DNA of 6,653 nt from M55B112 sp040880545 (GCA_040880545.1 JBBDIE010000044.1:1-6653); one strand, 5' to 3'. Shown: positions 1 through 6,528, counted from the stretch's first letter. A program made the numbers and translations. Notes: a model not told the origin generated them from the sequence alone.

Positions 1-1
1 A

Positions 2-829
2 ATTGTGGCTCCCAGGCTGGGTGATTATGATAATAAAGGGGTGGAACACAACGATGATTTCGGACCGCTGACACCGTTGGAAAAAAAGGGCATTAAATGG
101 AGCGGTATGGCTACACTGGGTGTTATTGCCATTATCCTTTGGGGAGTAATACCGGAGAACGGATTTCTCCGGGGTGAGGACGGAACCGTAATCAATTCCC
201 CGTTGATCAGGGGAGTGGTCGCCTGGCTGGTGATCCTCTGTGCAGCAGCAGGGATCACCTATGGTGTGGTAACGAAAAAGTACAAAAACGATGCGGATGT
301 GATGAACAGTATGGGGGAAAGTTTGAAAACACTGACCACCTATATGGTGCTGGTATTTTTTGCCGCACAATTTGTAGCCTACTTTAAATGGAGCAACCTG
401 GGTCTGATCATTGCCATTAAAGGCGCAGGAATACTTTCGGCCATGAACCTGGGGTTGATCCCGCTGCTGATCATGTTTGTTATTTTTGCTGCCACACTGA
501 ATATGTTTATGGGAAGTGCTTCGGCGAAATGGGCATTGATCGCCCCTATTTTCATCCCTATTTTTATGTTCCTGGGATACTCTCCGGAGCTGGCCCAGGT
601 GGTATTTCGTATTGGCGACAGTGTAACCAATGTTATTTCACCCATGATGAGTTTCTTCGCACTGATCATCGCGTTTGTTCAGAAATACGATAGCAAGGCA
701 GGCATCGGAACGGTGATTGCCACCATGCTGCCATACTCCATTGCCTTCTTTATTGCCTGGACGATTCTCCTGGTGTTGTGGGTATGGATCGGGTTACCGT
801 TGGGCCCGGATGCGGGATTGTATTACTGA
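2..829 (+). CDS. AbgT-family transporter, C-terminal part (5' end outside window)
   Basis: This is an inner-membrane transporter of the AbgT family, whose members import p-aminobenzoyl-glutamate or export antifolate sulfonamides. The frame is open to the left edge, and about 275 residues are visible of a family usually near 500, so the gene is cut by the window. The GTG at position 5 is probably an internal valine, because IVAPRLG fits the region between domains in this family. Counting that codon as residue 1, about seven hydrophobic segments follow (near 37-50, 68-90, 108-127, 131-146, 148-168, 177-192 and 235-262). The signature GSASAKWALIAPIF lies at 170-183 and FRIGDS at 201-206. W176, P194, R202 and D205 have the same spacing as the functional Trp, Pro, Arg and Asp described in MtrF and YdaH. 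The substrate cannot be assigned from sequence. The stop codon (827-829) overlaps the end of the convergent yccF-like gene. Confidence 0.93.
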   Translation: MVAPRLGDYDNKGVEHNDDFGPLTPLEKKGIKWSGMATLGVIAIILWGVIPENGFLRGEDGTVINSPLIRGVVAWLVILCAAAGITYGVVTKKYKNDADVMNSMGESLKTLTTYMVLVFFAAQFVAYFKWSNLGLIIAIKGAGILSAMNLGLIPLLIMFVIFAATLNMFMGSASAKWALIAPIFIPIFMFLGYSPELAQVVFRIGDSVTNVISPMMSFFALIIAFVQKYDSKAGIGTVIATMLPYSIAFFIAWTILLVLWVWIGLPLGPDAGLYY

Positions 830-1203
830 TGATCGATCTTCACACTTCTTCCGAAGGGTGAAATGGCAAACCCGGCAAGTTTGAAATGTTGTGCCCCCCA
901 GGGTATTCCAATGATCGTTAGCGTAAGTAAAACCCCAAAAACGAAGTGGGTAACTGCGAGCCAGAATCCCGCAATGAAAAACCATAGCAGATTCAGCAGC
1001 GTTGAAAGACACCCGGGAAGCTCATTATTGATCCGGAAAGTACTCCCGAAGGGCCAGAGACACAATAAACCTATTTTGACCATCTGAATTCCAAAAGGTA
1101 TCCCAATGATTGTCAGCATCATAATAATGCCTCCAGCGACATAGCCAAATGCCGTGATGAAACCCCCAAAAACCAGCCAGATAATATTACCTATAAAGTT
1201 CAT
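823..1203 (-). CDS. YccF-family (DUF307) small inner-membrane protein
   Basis: This 126-residue membrane protein is of the YccF family, whose biochemical role is unknown. The protein is an internal duplication. The first half has LTIIGIPFGIQMVKIG (30-45) followed by LWPFG (49-53). The second half repeats it as LTIIGIPWGAQHFKLA (95-110) followed by ISPFG (114-118). Each half has a hydrophobic segment before the motif (about 5-32 and 68-97), which matches the two-copy architecture and usual length of the family. The start codon (1201-1203) lies inside the 3' end of the upstream activation-domain gene, a 17-bp overlap, so the two are probably co-transcribed and translationally coupled. No Shine-Dalgarno sequence is visible. 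The stop codon overlaps the AbgT stop by convergence, leaving no room for a terminator. Confidence 0.9.
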   Translation of the reverse strand: MNFIGNIIWLVFGGFITAFGYVAGGIIMMLTIIGIPFGIQMVKIGLLCLWPFGSTFRINNELPGCLSTLLNLLWFFIAGFWLAVTHFVFGVLLTLTIIGIPWGAQHFKLAGFAISPFGRSVKIDHQ

Positions 1204-1903
1204 TCGTACGTTTGTTTCGGTATAAACATGTTTTATCCCCGCAATAGTGGCACGTATGGAGATTATATTTTACCTCCTTACCGATACCTATAATGCCACT
1301 CACCGATTTAACAGGAATCATCAGGCATGAATCTGATAGTGTGATGTCCAGATAGTTGGGTGGAAATACCTTAAATAATTTATTCTGTTCATCAACCAAC
1401 CATTCGCAATACCCGGGACTGTAACGGTTCGTGATTTTCAACCCCTGGTCCAGCATCCGGTTTTTGATTGTCTCCTGGATCATGTCCATCGCACTTTCCA
1501 CCACCGTGTTAGCAAAAATGTCCGCTACGTAACCGCTGATCAGATCACCCTCCTCCATGCAGTGTCTTGCATGTGTGGAGATATTCTCCCCGGCGGTACA
1601 GACAAACCAGGCTACCTGTTCCGATCTCCGCAGTTGATGGGTTATTACCTGCTTTGTTTCGAACCACTCCCCATGACTGAATATCCTTTTATTTTCCTGG
1701 TCCACAGTGATTCCGGGCACCAGCACATATCCTCCCCTGATATTACAAAGATCCCTACCTTTGTCCAGCAGCTCAGTGATGGCACAGGTTACTTCCTGAG
1801 GGGGCCTCTCCGGGCCGAAAAATCCCATGAGTTCAGCCATGTGTTCCTGGGTGATATCCAGCGTTGAATATTCAATTTGAAAGGTGAAGGGTGTTGTGTC
1901 CAT
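1187..1903 (-). CDS. Stand-alone cobalamin-dependent methionine synthase activation-domain protein
   Basis: This is a 238-residue soluble protein resembling the C-terminal reactivation domain of MetH. In MetH that domain binds AdoMet and methylates cob(II)alamin that has been oxidised, after one-electron reduction. Supporting features are RYSPGY at 160-165, which matches the RxxxGY AdoMet-binding motif of MetH, and the downstream segment SCLMIPVKSVSGIIGIG (192-208), which matches the Met-x-Pro...SVSG region. A helical segment with CTAGE (102-106) and GYVADIFANTVVES (124-137) precedes them, as in the family. There is no methyltransferase or B12-binding domain on the same chain. The C-terminus carries CHYCGDKTC (218-226), a CxxC-x4-C cluster not present in MetH, which could bind iron-sulfur or zinc. 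Stand-alone versions often serve corrinoid methyltransferases in anaerobes. That partner role is inferred here. The gene leads a two-gene unit with the yccF-like gene. Confidence 0.82.
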   Translation of the reverse strand: MDTTPFTFQIEYSTLDITQEHMAELMGFFGPERPPQEVTCAITELLDKGRDLCNIRGGYVLVPGITVDQENKRIFSHGEWFETKQVITHQLRRSEQVAWFVCTAGENISTHARHCMEEGDLISGYVADIFANTVVESAMDMIQETIKNRMLDQGLKITNRYSPGYCEWLVDEQNKLFKVFPPNYLDITLSDSCLMIPVKSVSGIIGIGKEVKYNLHTCHYCGDKTCLYRNKRTNELYR

Positions 1904-2052
1904 TACTGATCTTGTTGGTCATAAAAATATCAATTTACATGTTAATTATGTAATGTTAACCGGTAATTGTTCAAACGGGTGATACGGAACTAATGAAATT
2001 AGGGGATAGATGTGTCTTGAATCCTGAAATAACGATTAAATCTTTTTTCTGA

Positions 2053-3183
2053 TTATTGTGGCACGGTGCCCAATAATCTTCCTATTTCGAACGCGGTATT
2101 TGTTATATTGGAGAGGGTGTTTTCAATGGATTCCTCCAGCGACATAGGTTGATTCTGCAGGGAGAAAACAGCATCGAATAGGTTATCCGGCTGATCGAAC
2201 CTGTGGGGAACACGCCCTGCAATACAGATCACCATTTTACCTTCAGCTTTTCCTTTTCCGGCAAGTACCGATGGAGCCTTGCCACCAAATGTCTGGCTGT
2301 CGAGGCTACCCTCAGCAGTAATGATAACATTGGCCCATTTGATCTGTTTATCTGCTTCCAGGAGATTGAGAATATATTCTGTGCCCTGTATGATTGTTGT
2401 TTTGAAGAAAGATTTTATGCCGACGGGAACACCACCTGCGGCACCTGCACCCTCCATGTTGACCAGATTTTTTCCTGAAAAAGCTTCGCATTTGTCAGCG
2501 AAGTTGGCCAGGCATCTTTCCAGCACCATGGTTTCCATCGCCCCTGCTCCCTTCTGCGGGGCAAATACCATGGCCGCCCCTTTTTCCCCCAGTAGTGGAT
2601 TATCCACATCGCACAGGATGGTAAAGGAAGACTCCTTCAGCCCTTCTGCCATAGTAGAAAGATCTATTGATTCGAGAATAATCAGGTTTCCCCCTCCCCT
2701 GGGCAGTTCCCTGCCATTTTTATCAAAAAGCCCGATCCCCAGGGCACTGAGAATACCGCTACCCCCGTCAACTGTTGCACTGCCTCCCAGGGTTAACAGA
2801 ATATTCCTGCACCCGCGCTCAAGTGCATCCCTGATCTGAAGTCCTGTTCCGTAGGTGCTTGTGTGTAGGGGCTGTTTTTCCTTCCCCGATAACAAGGCTA
2901 TTCCCGAAGCTTGCGAAAGTTCTATGATCGCTGTGTGGTCACTGGTTATGCCATAAGCTGCAGAAATAGCCCGGCCCAGCGGATCCACCGTCTCCGTTTC
3001 AACGATCTTCCCACCTGTTGCGTTCAGCAGGATCTCCAGCGTATATTCGCCCCCGTCAGCTATGGGCATTTTCCGTATCTGCATCCCGGGTTGCGACCTG
3101 GCTATGCCCGCTTCTATAGCATCTGCAATTTCGGCCGCGTTGGCAGCATCTTTCAGTGAGTTTGGCGCAATCAGAATGTTCAT
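2053..3183 (-). CDS. Glycerate kinase (GarK/GlxK family)
   Basis: This 376-residue cytoplasmic enzyme is of the Gly_kinase family and phosphorylates D-glycerate with ATP, linking glycerate or glyoxylate breakdown (and some serine routes) to glycolysis. The length is typical. Family landmarks occur in order: MNILIAPNSLKDA at the N-terminus, PIADGGE (40-46), LGGSATVDGGSG (132-143), CDVDNPLLGEKGAA (191-204) with VFAPQKGAG (206-214), GAGAAGGVPVG (245-255) and ITAEGSLDSQTFGGKAP (288-304). Several positions differ from E. coli GarK (PNS for PDS, AEG for GEG, S for R in EGR). Such variants are, to my knowledge, common in Bacteroidota homologs, so I do not read them as inactivation. Whether the product is 2- or 3-phosphoglycerate is not decided by sequence. 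The gene has 165 bp before it and 149 bp after it, so it may be its own transcription unit. Confidence 0.93.
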   Translation of the reverse strand: MNILIAPNSLKDAANAAEIADAIEAGIARSQPGMQIRKMPIADGGEYTLEILLNATGGKIVETETVDPLGRAISAAYGITSDHTAIIELSQASGIALLSGKEKQPLHTSTYGTGLQIRDALERGCRNILLTLGGSATVDGGSGILSALGIGLFDKNGRELPRGGGNLIILESIDLSTMAEGLKESSFTILCDVDNPLLGEKGAAMVFAPQKGAGAMETMVLERCLANFADKCEAFSGKNLVNMEGAGAAGGVPVGIKSFFKTTIIQGTEYILNLLEADKQIKWANVIITAEGSLDSQTFGGKAPSVLAGKGKAEGKMVICIAGRVPHRFDQPDNLFDAVFSLQNQPMSLEESIENTLSNITNTAFEIGRLLGTVPQ

Positions 3184-3213
3184 GATCAGAGAATCAATTG
3201 CAATAGGTTGACA

Positions 3214-3221
3214 CTAAGGTA
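3214..3221 (-). promoter_or_regulatory. Possible -7 promoter element for the glycerate kinase gene
   Basis: The minus strand reads TACCTTAG here, 7 of 8 positions of the Bacteroidota -7 consensus TAnnTTTG. It lies about 30 bp before the start codon. A TTTG is present further upstream (plus-strand CAAA at 3247-3250), but the gap of 25 bp is longer than the usual 19-21, so the pair is imperfect. Confidence 0.25.
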
Positions 3222-3348
3222 AGAAGAATGCCCCACTCTTTTTACACAAAACGTGAACATTAACAGGAATTGACGAACTGGTCATGCGATAACGCTGCTG
3301 TACACCATAAAGCACAGCTACGTGCAGGTTGGAATAGAAAGGGTCTGA

Positions 3349-4233
3349 CTAACTGGCTGATACTACCCTATTCCTGATGTTTGTGATCAGGAGATGCATT
3401 GCTGTTAATTCTTCCTCTTTTGTGATCTCCGGGGCTGATAAAATTTCTTCCGATTTCTGTTCCAGCCTTGTTGCTGCAGCGGCCAGCTTTTTTAACTCTT
3501 CCAGGTTGAAGACATCCTTGAGTTCATCCTGGTGTTTCTCCAGTGATGTCAGGAGAATATGCAGTGTTTCGAATTGGTTCTGAAAGATTACCAACATTTT
3601 TTTGTAATTCATAATATCTTTTTCATCAGGTGCTGCATTTTTCTGTTCCTGCTCAAGCAACGAACTTGTAATAAATAATTTCTCCACGTACAGACCGGTC
3701 AGAAAGGCCGTATGTACATGCATCATCTCTTCTTTGGTATTGTAAGCTTTGCTTTCAGACATCAGCCCACTGAAAGCGATAATCAGCGAGTCACGTGTAA
3801 TTTTACCGCCCTCCAGCTCTGTAAGCAGCGTAGCCCCAAATTCTGACTCGAGTCCCATTCGACTGGCGAGTTCCTGGGAAGCGCTGAATGAGAGAAAAGT
3901 ATTTTCAGTGGAATTGCCATACATGTGATAGACAATGTCGGTAACATACACCCCCAGGTTGGCTGCAGTAACTACTCTGTTATTCAAATAATTGACTGCA
4001 TTATACGGGTCATTGCACAATATCGGATAGTAGGATGCCTCAGTGAGGTCCAGGGTATGGAATACATCTTCCACACTACTGACTTCAGGACTTATTGCAT
4101 TGGCAGCCTTGATGATCTCCACCAGGTCCATTTCTCCGGATGGCTCGTCACCGGTTTTCTTATTGGCAGTATTGCAGGATGTAAAAATGAAGATTGACAG
4201 CAAAACGGGAATTGAATTCTTTATACTTTTCAT
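3349..4233 (-). CDS. Uncharacterised lipoprotein, mostly helical
   Basis: This 294-residue protein has a lipoprotein signal: a basic start (MKSIKN), a hydrophobic stretch at 8-17 and a lipobox FTSC with the lipidated cysteine at residue 20. The mature part begins with a polar linker (NTANKKTGDEPSGE) without an acidic surface-export run directly after the cysteine, so a periplasm-facing membrane anchor is likely. Residues from about 36 to the end look almost wholly helical. A segment DPYNAVNYLNNRVVTAANLGVY (75-96), continuing with VTDIVYHMYG, resembles an LGVYxTD motif I associate with uncharacterised Bacteroidota lipoproteins. Residues 205-265 are rich in Lys, Glu and Leu and may form coiled helices. 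No catalytic motif is recognisable and I assign no function. The neighbours, a P-II gene upstream and glycerate kinase downstream on the same strand, are separated by 207 and 165 bp, so an operon is not evident. Confidence 0.85.
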   Translation of the reverse strand: MKSIKNSIPVLLSIFIFTSCNTANKKTGDEPSGEMDLVEIIKAANAISPEVSSVEDVFHTLDLTEASYYPILCNDPYNAVNYLNNRVVTAANLGVYVTDIVYHMYGNSTENTFLSFSASQELASRMGLESEFGATLLTELEGGKITRDSLIIAFSGLMSESKAYNTKEEMMHVHTAFLTGLYVEKLFITSSLLEQEQKNAAPDEKDIMNYKKMLVIFQNQFETLHILLTSLEKHQDELKDVFNLEELKKLAAAATRLEQKSEEILSAPEITKEEELTAMHLLITNIRNRVVSAS

Positions 4234-4440
4234 TACTAAGCAATTAGGTTTAACTTCTATGTGTTGAACAACGATCTCTTCGATTTATCTGATAGCTGAA
4301 CCATGAGACCCTCAATTATAAACATTATACAATGATACAGTTATTGCACAAGGGATTCACGGTTTGGTTATCGCATTAAACAATAGTATTAAACCGCCTA
4401 CTTGCTGTTTTGTTGAGTAAACTGAAGAAAAAGTATTGAT
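4234..4440 (-). other. Intergenic region between the P-II gene and the lipoprotein gene
   Basis: This A/T-rich spacer holds the unassigned promoter of the lipoprotein gene and any terminator for the P-II gene. The minus strand contains two 7-of-8 matches to TAnnTTTG (TATAATTG and TATCATTG), neither with a properly spaced TTTG. A loose inverted repeat, CGGTTT (4360-4365) with AAACCG (4391-4396), has a 25-base loop and no T-run. No strong terminator and no extra gene are visible. Confidence 0.4.
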
Positions 4441-4791
4441 TTAAATGGCGCTGCCTCCTTTTTCCCCGGTTCTGATCCGGATACATTCCTCCAGCGGGAT
4501 GATAAATATTTTACCGTCACCAATTTCTCCCTCCGGACCTTCTTTTGTCCTGGCCCCTTCAATGATAGTTTGTACAGTAATGTCAACAAATTCATCATTT
4601 ACGGCAATTTCAATTTTTATTTTAGGGATCAGGTTCGGAATGACCTTCTGACCACGGTAGAATTCTTCCTGTTCCTGCTGGCCGTGACCAGATACCTTGG
4701 AAACTGTGATCCTTCCTATGCCAGCCGCGATGAGGGCCTCACGAACCTCATCCAGTTGAACTTCACGGATCACGGCGATAATAAGTTTCAT
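4441..4791 (-). CDS. P-II family nitrogen regulator paired with Amt (GlnK-like)
   Basis: This 116-residue P-II signal protein forms trimers that bind ATP or ADP and 2-oxoglutarate and plug ammonium channels. Conserved parts are the N-terminal strand MKLIIAVIRE with helix VREALIAAGIGRITV, the T-loop GHGQQ...EEFYRG (35-47), the B-loop IGDGKIF (90-96) and the C-loop IRIRTGE (104-110). Q39, which contacts Mg-ATP/2-oxoglutarate in GlnB and GlnK, is present. The arginine that enters the Amt pore in E. coli GlnK (Arg47) is R46 here. The tyrosine uridylylated in enteric proteins (Tyr51) is replaced by V50, and the B-loop has about five extra residues (KEGPE) compared with E. coli GlnB. Regulation is therefore probably by ligands only. 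The gene lies 43 bp after amt on the same strand with no evident promoter between, so they should share a transcript. The order is amt then P-II, the reverse of E. coli glnK-amtB. Confidence 0.95.
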   Translation of the reverse strand: MKLIIAVIREVQLDEVREALIAAGIGRITVSKVSGHGQQEQEEFYRGQKVIPNLIPKIKIEIAVNDEFVDITVQTIIEGARTKEGPEGEIGDGKIFIIPLEECIRIRTGEKGGSAI

Positions 4792-4834
4792 TATTTTACA
4801 ATTAAATTAAACTTCTGTATTTATAATATAGCTA

Positions 4835-6166
4835 TTAATTAGGATTCATCAATCCATATCCGCGTTCACCGTGGTATGACCTGTCGAGTCCGGCCATCTC
4901 TTCCTTATCGCTTGAGCGGAATTTAAAGATTTTATCCACAACAAAGATCAGTGCCAGGGTAAGCAGACCGGCGTATACGATAGCAATTCCCACGGCCGCG
5001 GCCTGTACTCCGAATTGCTGCCAGGCCGTCCAACTGCCTCCGGCCGCTTCAGCTGCCTCAGCCATCCAGGAAGGTCTGATGAAGAGGGTCAACGCCAGTG
5101 CACCCACGATACCCCCGACTCCATGAACGCCAAAGGCATCCAGGCTGTCGTCGTAGCCAAGTTTGTTTTTCATCAATATGGCCAGGTAACAAATTCCGGA
5201 TGCCAATGCTCCCAGTGCAAGCGCTCCTCCGGGCTGTACCACGCCGGCAGCCGGTGTAATGGCGACCAGGCCTGCAAGTATTCCCGAGGCAAATCCCAGG
5301 GCAGTGGCTTTTCCCCGGTGAACCCCTTCGATGATCATCCATATCAGGGCTCCGGAAGCTGCCGCAGCTTGTGTTGCTGTGAGGGCCTGTGCGGTGGAGA
5401 GGCCCGATGAAATGCTGCTTCCTGCATTGAAGCCAAACCACCCCACCCAGAGTAATCCAGCACCCAGCATGGTTATCACCAGGTTATTCGGACGGGCAAC
5501 CTGGTAAGGGAAGCCGCGCCTTGCACCGATATAGATTGCAGCCACAAGTCCGCTTACTCCGGCTGAGATATGGACAACCGTTCCACCAGCGAAATCGATA
5601 GCTCCGTTGGCTCCCATGTTATACAGGAAACCATCATCGGCCCATACCCAGTGGCACAGCGGATTGTAAACAAGGAGCCCCCACAGGGCGATAAATATCA
5701 CATAGGCCCTGAAGGAAACCCGCTCGGCAAATGCACCTGCTATAAGCGCAGGTGTTATGATGGCAAATTTTCCCTGGAACATGGAAAATACATATTCTGG
5801 TACCCCTGCCTCCAGGATGGATTCATCAATGCCCTTCAGCATAACGTAATCGGGATTCCAGCCAAACCATCCGCCGAATACACTGGGCCCGAAACACATG
5901 CTGTAGCTGACAAATACCCATAACACGCTCATGATACCCATGGCAGCAAAACTGTGCATGATGGTGCCCAGTACGTTTTTTGACCGCACCAGTCCGCCAT
6001 AAAACATAGCCAGACCGGGAATCATTAACAAAACCAGCGCCGTGGAGGTGAGCATCCATGCCGTTACCCCGGTGTCGATACCATTGCCGTCCGATGCCTC
6101 AAGTATGGCAAACCCGGTTAACAGCAGAAACAACATAAACAATACTTTTCTTGTAAAGGATTTCAT
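4835..6166 (-). CDS. amt: Ammonium transporter Amt
   Basis: This 443-residue integral membrane protein of the Amt/MEP/Rh family conducts ammonium across the inner membrane as a trimer. It has an N-terminal signal peptide (about 1-24, ending near ILEAS), then about eleven membrane segments. The channel residues can be placed by comparison with E. coli AmtB. They are the pore phenylalanines near F134 and F246, recruitment-site W175 and S250, D191 in the DFAGGTVVH motif, and the twin histidines H199 and H348 (FGVHGVGGIVG). The frame is open 14 codons further upstream to 6208, but that start overlaps the -7 promoter element at 6206-6213, and the residues from the chosen ATG (6164-6166) form a normal signal peptide. 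A GAGAGAA purine run sits just before this ATG, the only Shine-Dalgarno-like sequence seen in the window. The C-terminal tail ends DRSYHGERGYGLMNPN, typical of Amt tails that contact P-II. Confidence 0.96.
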   Translation of the reverse strand: MKSFTRKVLFMLFLLLTGFAILEASDGNGIDTGVTAWMLTSTALVLLMIPGLAMFYGGLVRSKNVLGTIMHSFAAMGIMSVLWVFVSYSMCFGPSVFGGWFGWNPDYVMLKGIDESILEAGVPEYVFSMFQGKFAIITPALIAGAFAERVSFRAYVIFIALWGLLVYNPLCHWVWADDGFLYNMGANGAIDFAGGTVVHISAGVSGLVAAIYIGARRGFPYQVARPNNLVITMLGAGLLWVGWFGFNAGSSISSGLSTAQALTATQAAAASGALIWMIIEGVHRGKATALGFASGILAGLVAITPAAGVVQPGGALALGALASGICYLAILMKNKLGYDDSLDAFGVHGVGGIVGALALTLFIRPSWMAEAAEAAGGSWTAWQQFGVQAAAVGIAIVYAGLLTLALIFVVDKIFKFRSSDKEEMAGLDRSYHGERGYGLMNPN

Positions 6167-6205
6167 GGTTCTCTCAAATAAAATCAATAATAGAAATATT
6201 TGAGA

Positions 6206-6213
6206 CAAAGGTA
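6206..6213 (-). promoter_or_regulatory. -7 promoter element for the amt/P-II operon
   Basis: The minus strand reads TACCTTTG, an exact match to the Bacteroidota sigma-ABfr -7 consensus TAnnTTTG. At the expected -33 distance (about 6233-6238) the minus strand is a T-run ending in TTTA, a partial match to TTTG. Transcription would begin near 6200, giving a leader of about 35 bases and excluding the upstream in-frame ATG at 6206-6208. Confidence 0.6.
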
Positions 6214-6222
6214 TAATAAAAT

Positions 6223-6281
6223 AGGGGTATGATAAAAAAATAATAGAAAAAAATTTAGAGAGTGTATAAAAAAGAGGGGTA
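6223..6281. repeat. Pair of AGGGGTA direct repeats upstream of amt
   Basis: AGGGGTA occurs at 6223-6229 and 6275-6281 in an otherwise A/T-rich stretch. The copies are in the same orientation and 52 bp apart, close to five helical turns. One copy falls within the promoter spacer and the other about 78 bp before the predicted transcription start. They could be binding sites for a regulator of amt, but two 7-mers in biased sequence may also be chance. Confidence 0.3.
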
Positions 6282-6297
6282 ATAAATAAAAATAAAT

Positions 6298-6480
6298 TTA
6301 TTTCTTTGCTTCCATACAGCGGATGTTGGCCTCCACCAGTTTTTTGTAATCTGAAGCCAGTTCACCATAGATGATTCCGTGGTGCCAGGCAGCAAAATGT
6401 ATTAGGATTGGACGAAACAGGAACAAGCCGGAAGCCGGTTCTCCTGCGATTAGCTGTTCGAATTGCTGTTTTTTTAACCA
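6298..6480 (-). pseudogene. N-terminal fragment of a UroD-type (MtaA/CmuA-like) methyltransferase
   Basis: The minus strand encodes 60 protein-like residues ending at a TAA (6298-6300). The frame runs WLKKQQFEQLIAGEPASG, then LFLFRPILIHFAAWHHGIIY, then GELASDYKKLVEANIRCMEAKK. This resembles the first 60 or so residues of uroporphyrinogen-decarboxylase-family proteins that act as corrinoid methyltransferases: a K-x-x-F-x-x-L-I-A-G-x-P opening, a RPILxHFAA strand, then YGExASDYxxLVEANIRCxE. The whole family is about 330-380 residues, so over 80 percent is missing. No ATG begins the frame. It is open for 11 more codons to an in-frame TAA at 6514-6516, and that stretch is CAGAG repeat sequence. 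I read it as a decayed remnant. The family assignment is from memory of the pattern, not a search. Confidence 0.5.
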
Positions 6481-6528
6481 CAGAGGAATCAGACCAGCAA
6501 GCTGGCACAGAGTTTAGGGCAGAGTTTA
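6477..6528. repeat. CAGAG repeat cluster abutting the methyltransferase remnant
   Basis: Three CAGAG units lie at 6481-6485 (within ACCACAGAGG), 6508-6512 and 6520-6524. The last two extend to a 9-bp direct repeat CAGAGTTTA (6508-6516 and 6520-6528) with a 12-bp period. Between the first and second is a small inverted repeat CCAGC-AA-GCTGG (6494-6505). ACCACAGAG...CACAGAG strings occur as interspersed intergenic repeats in many environmental bacterial genomes, and this looks like a degenerate copy. Confidence 0.45.

Noticed and set aside
1904..2052. Possible cobalamin riboswitch before the activation-domain gene
   Set aside because: The 149-bp gap is too short and A/T-rich, and I see no B12-box-like conserved sequence or suitable stems.
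2279..2839. Long open frame on the plus strand inside the glycerate kinase gene
   Set aside because: The translation is proline- and serine-rich with no family resemblance, and it lies antisense to a fully conserved kinase. It is a codon-bias shadow.
2053..3183. Glycerate kinase as an inactive enzyme because of AEGSLD and PNS substitutions
   Set aside because: All landmark regions and the full length are kept, and similar variants are, as far as I recall, common in related phyla.
3302..3330. Small hairpins (GCTGT...ACAGC and GCAC...GTGC) after the lipoprotein gene
   Set aside because: Stems are only 4-5 bp and none is followed by a real T-run, so a terminator call is not supported.
4263..4272. 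GTTG-AA-CAAC palindrome upstream of the lipoprotein gene as an operator
   Set aside because: Only four bases per arm, with no second copy nearby, so it is expected by chance.
4381..4440. CAATA...TATTG inverted repeat after the P-II gene as a terminator
   Set aside because: A five-bp A/T stem with a long loop is too weak to call.
5015..5441. Open frames on both strands within amt
   Set aside because: Both overlap conserved Amt membrane segments and their translations have low-complexity, Cys/Gly/Arg-rich composition typical of wrong frames.
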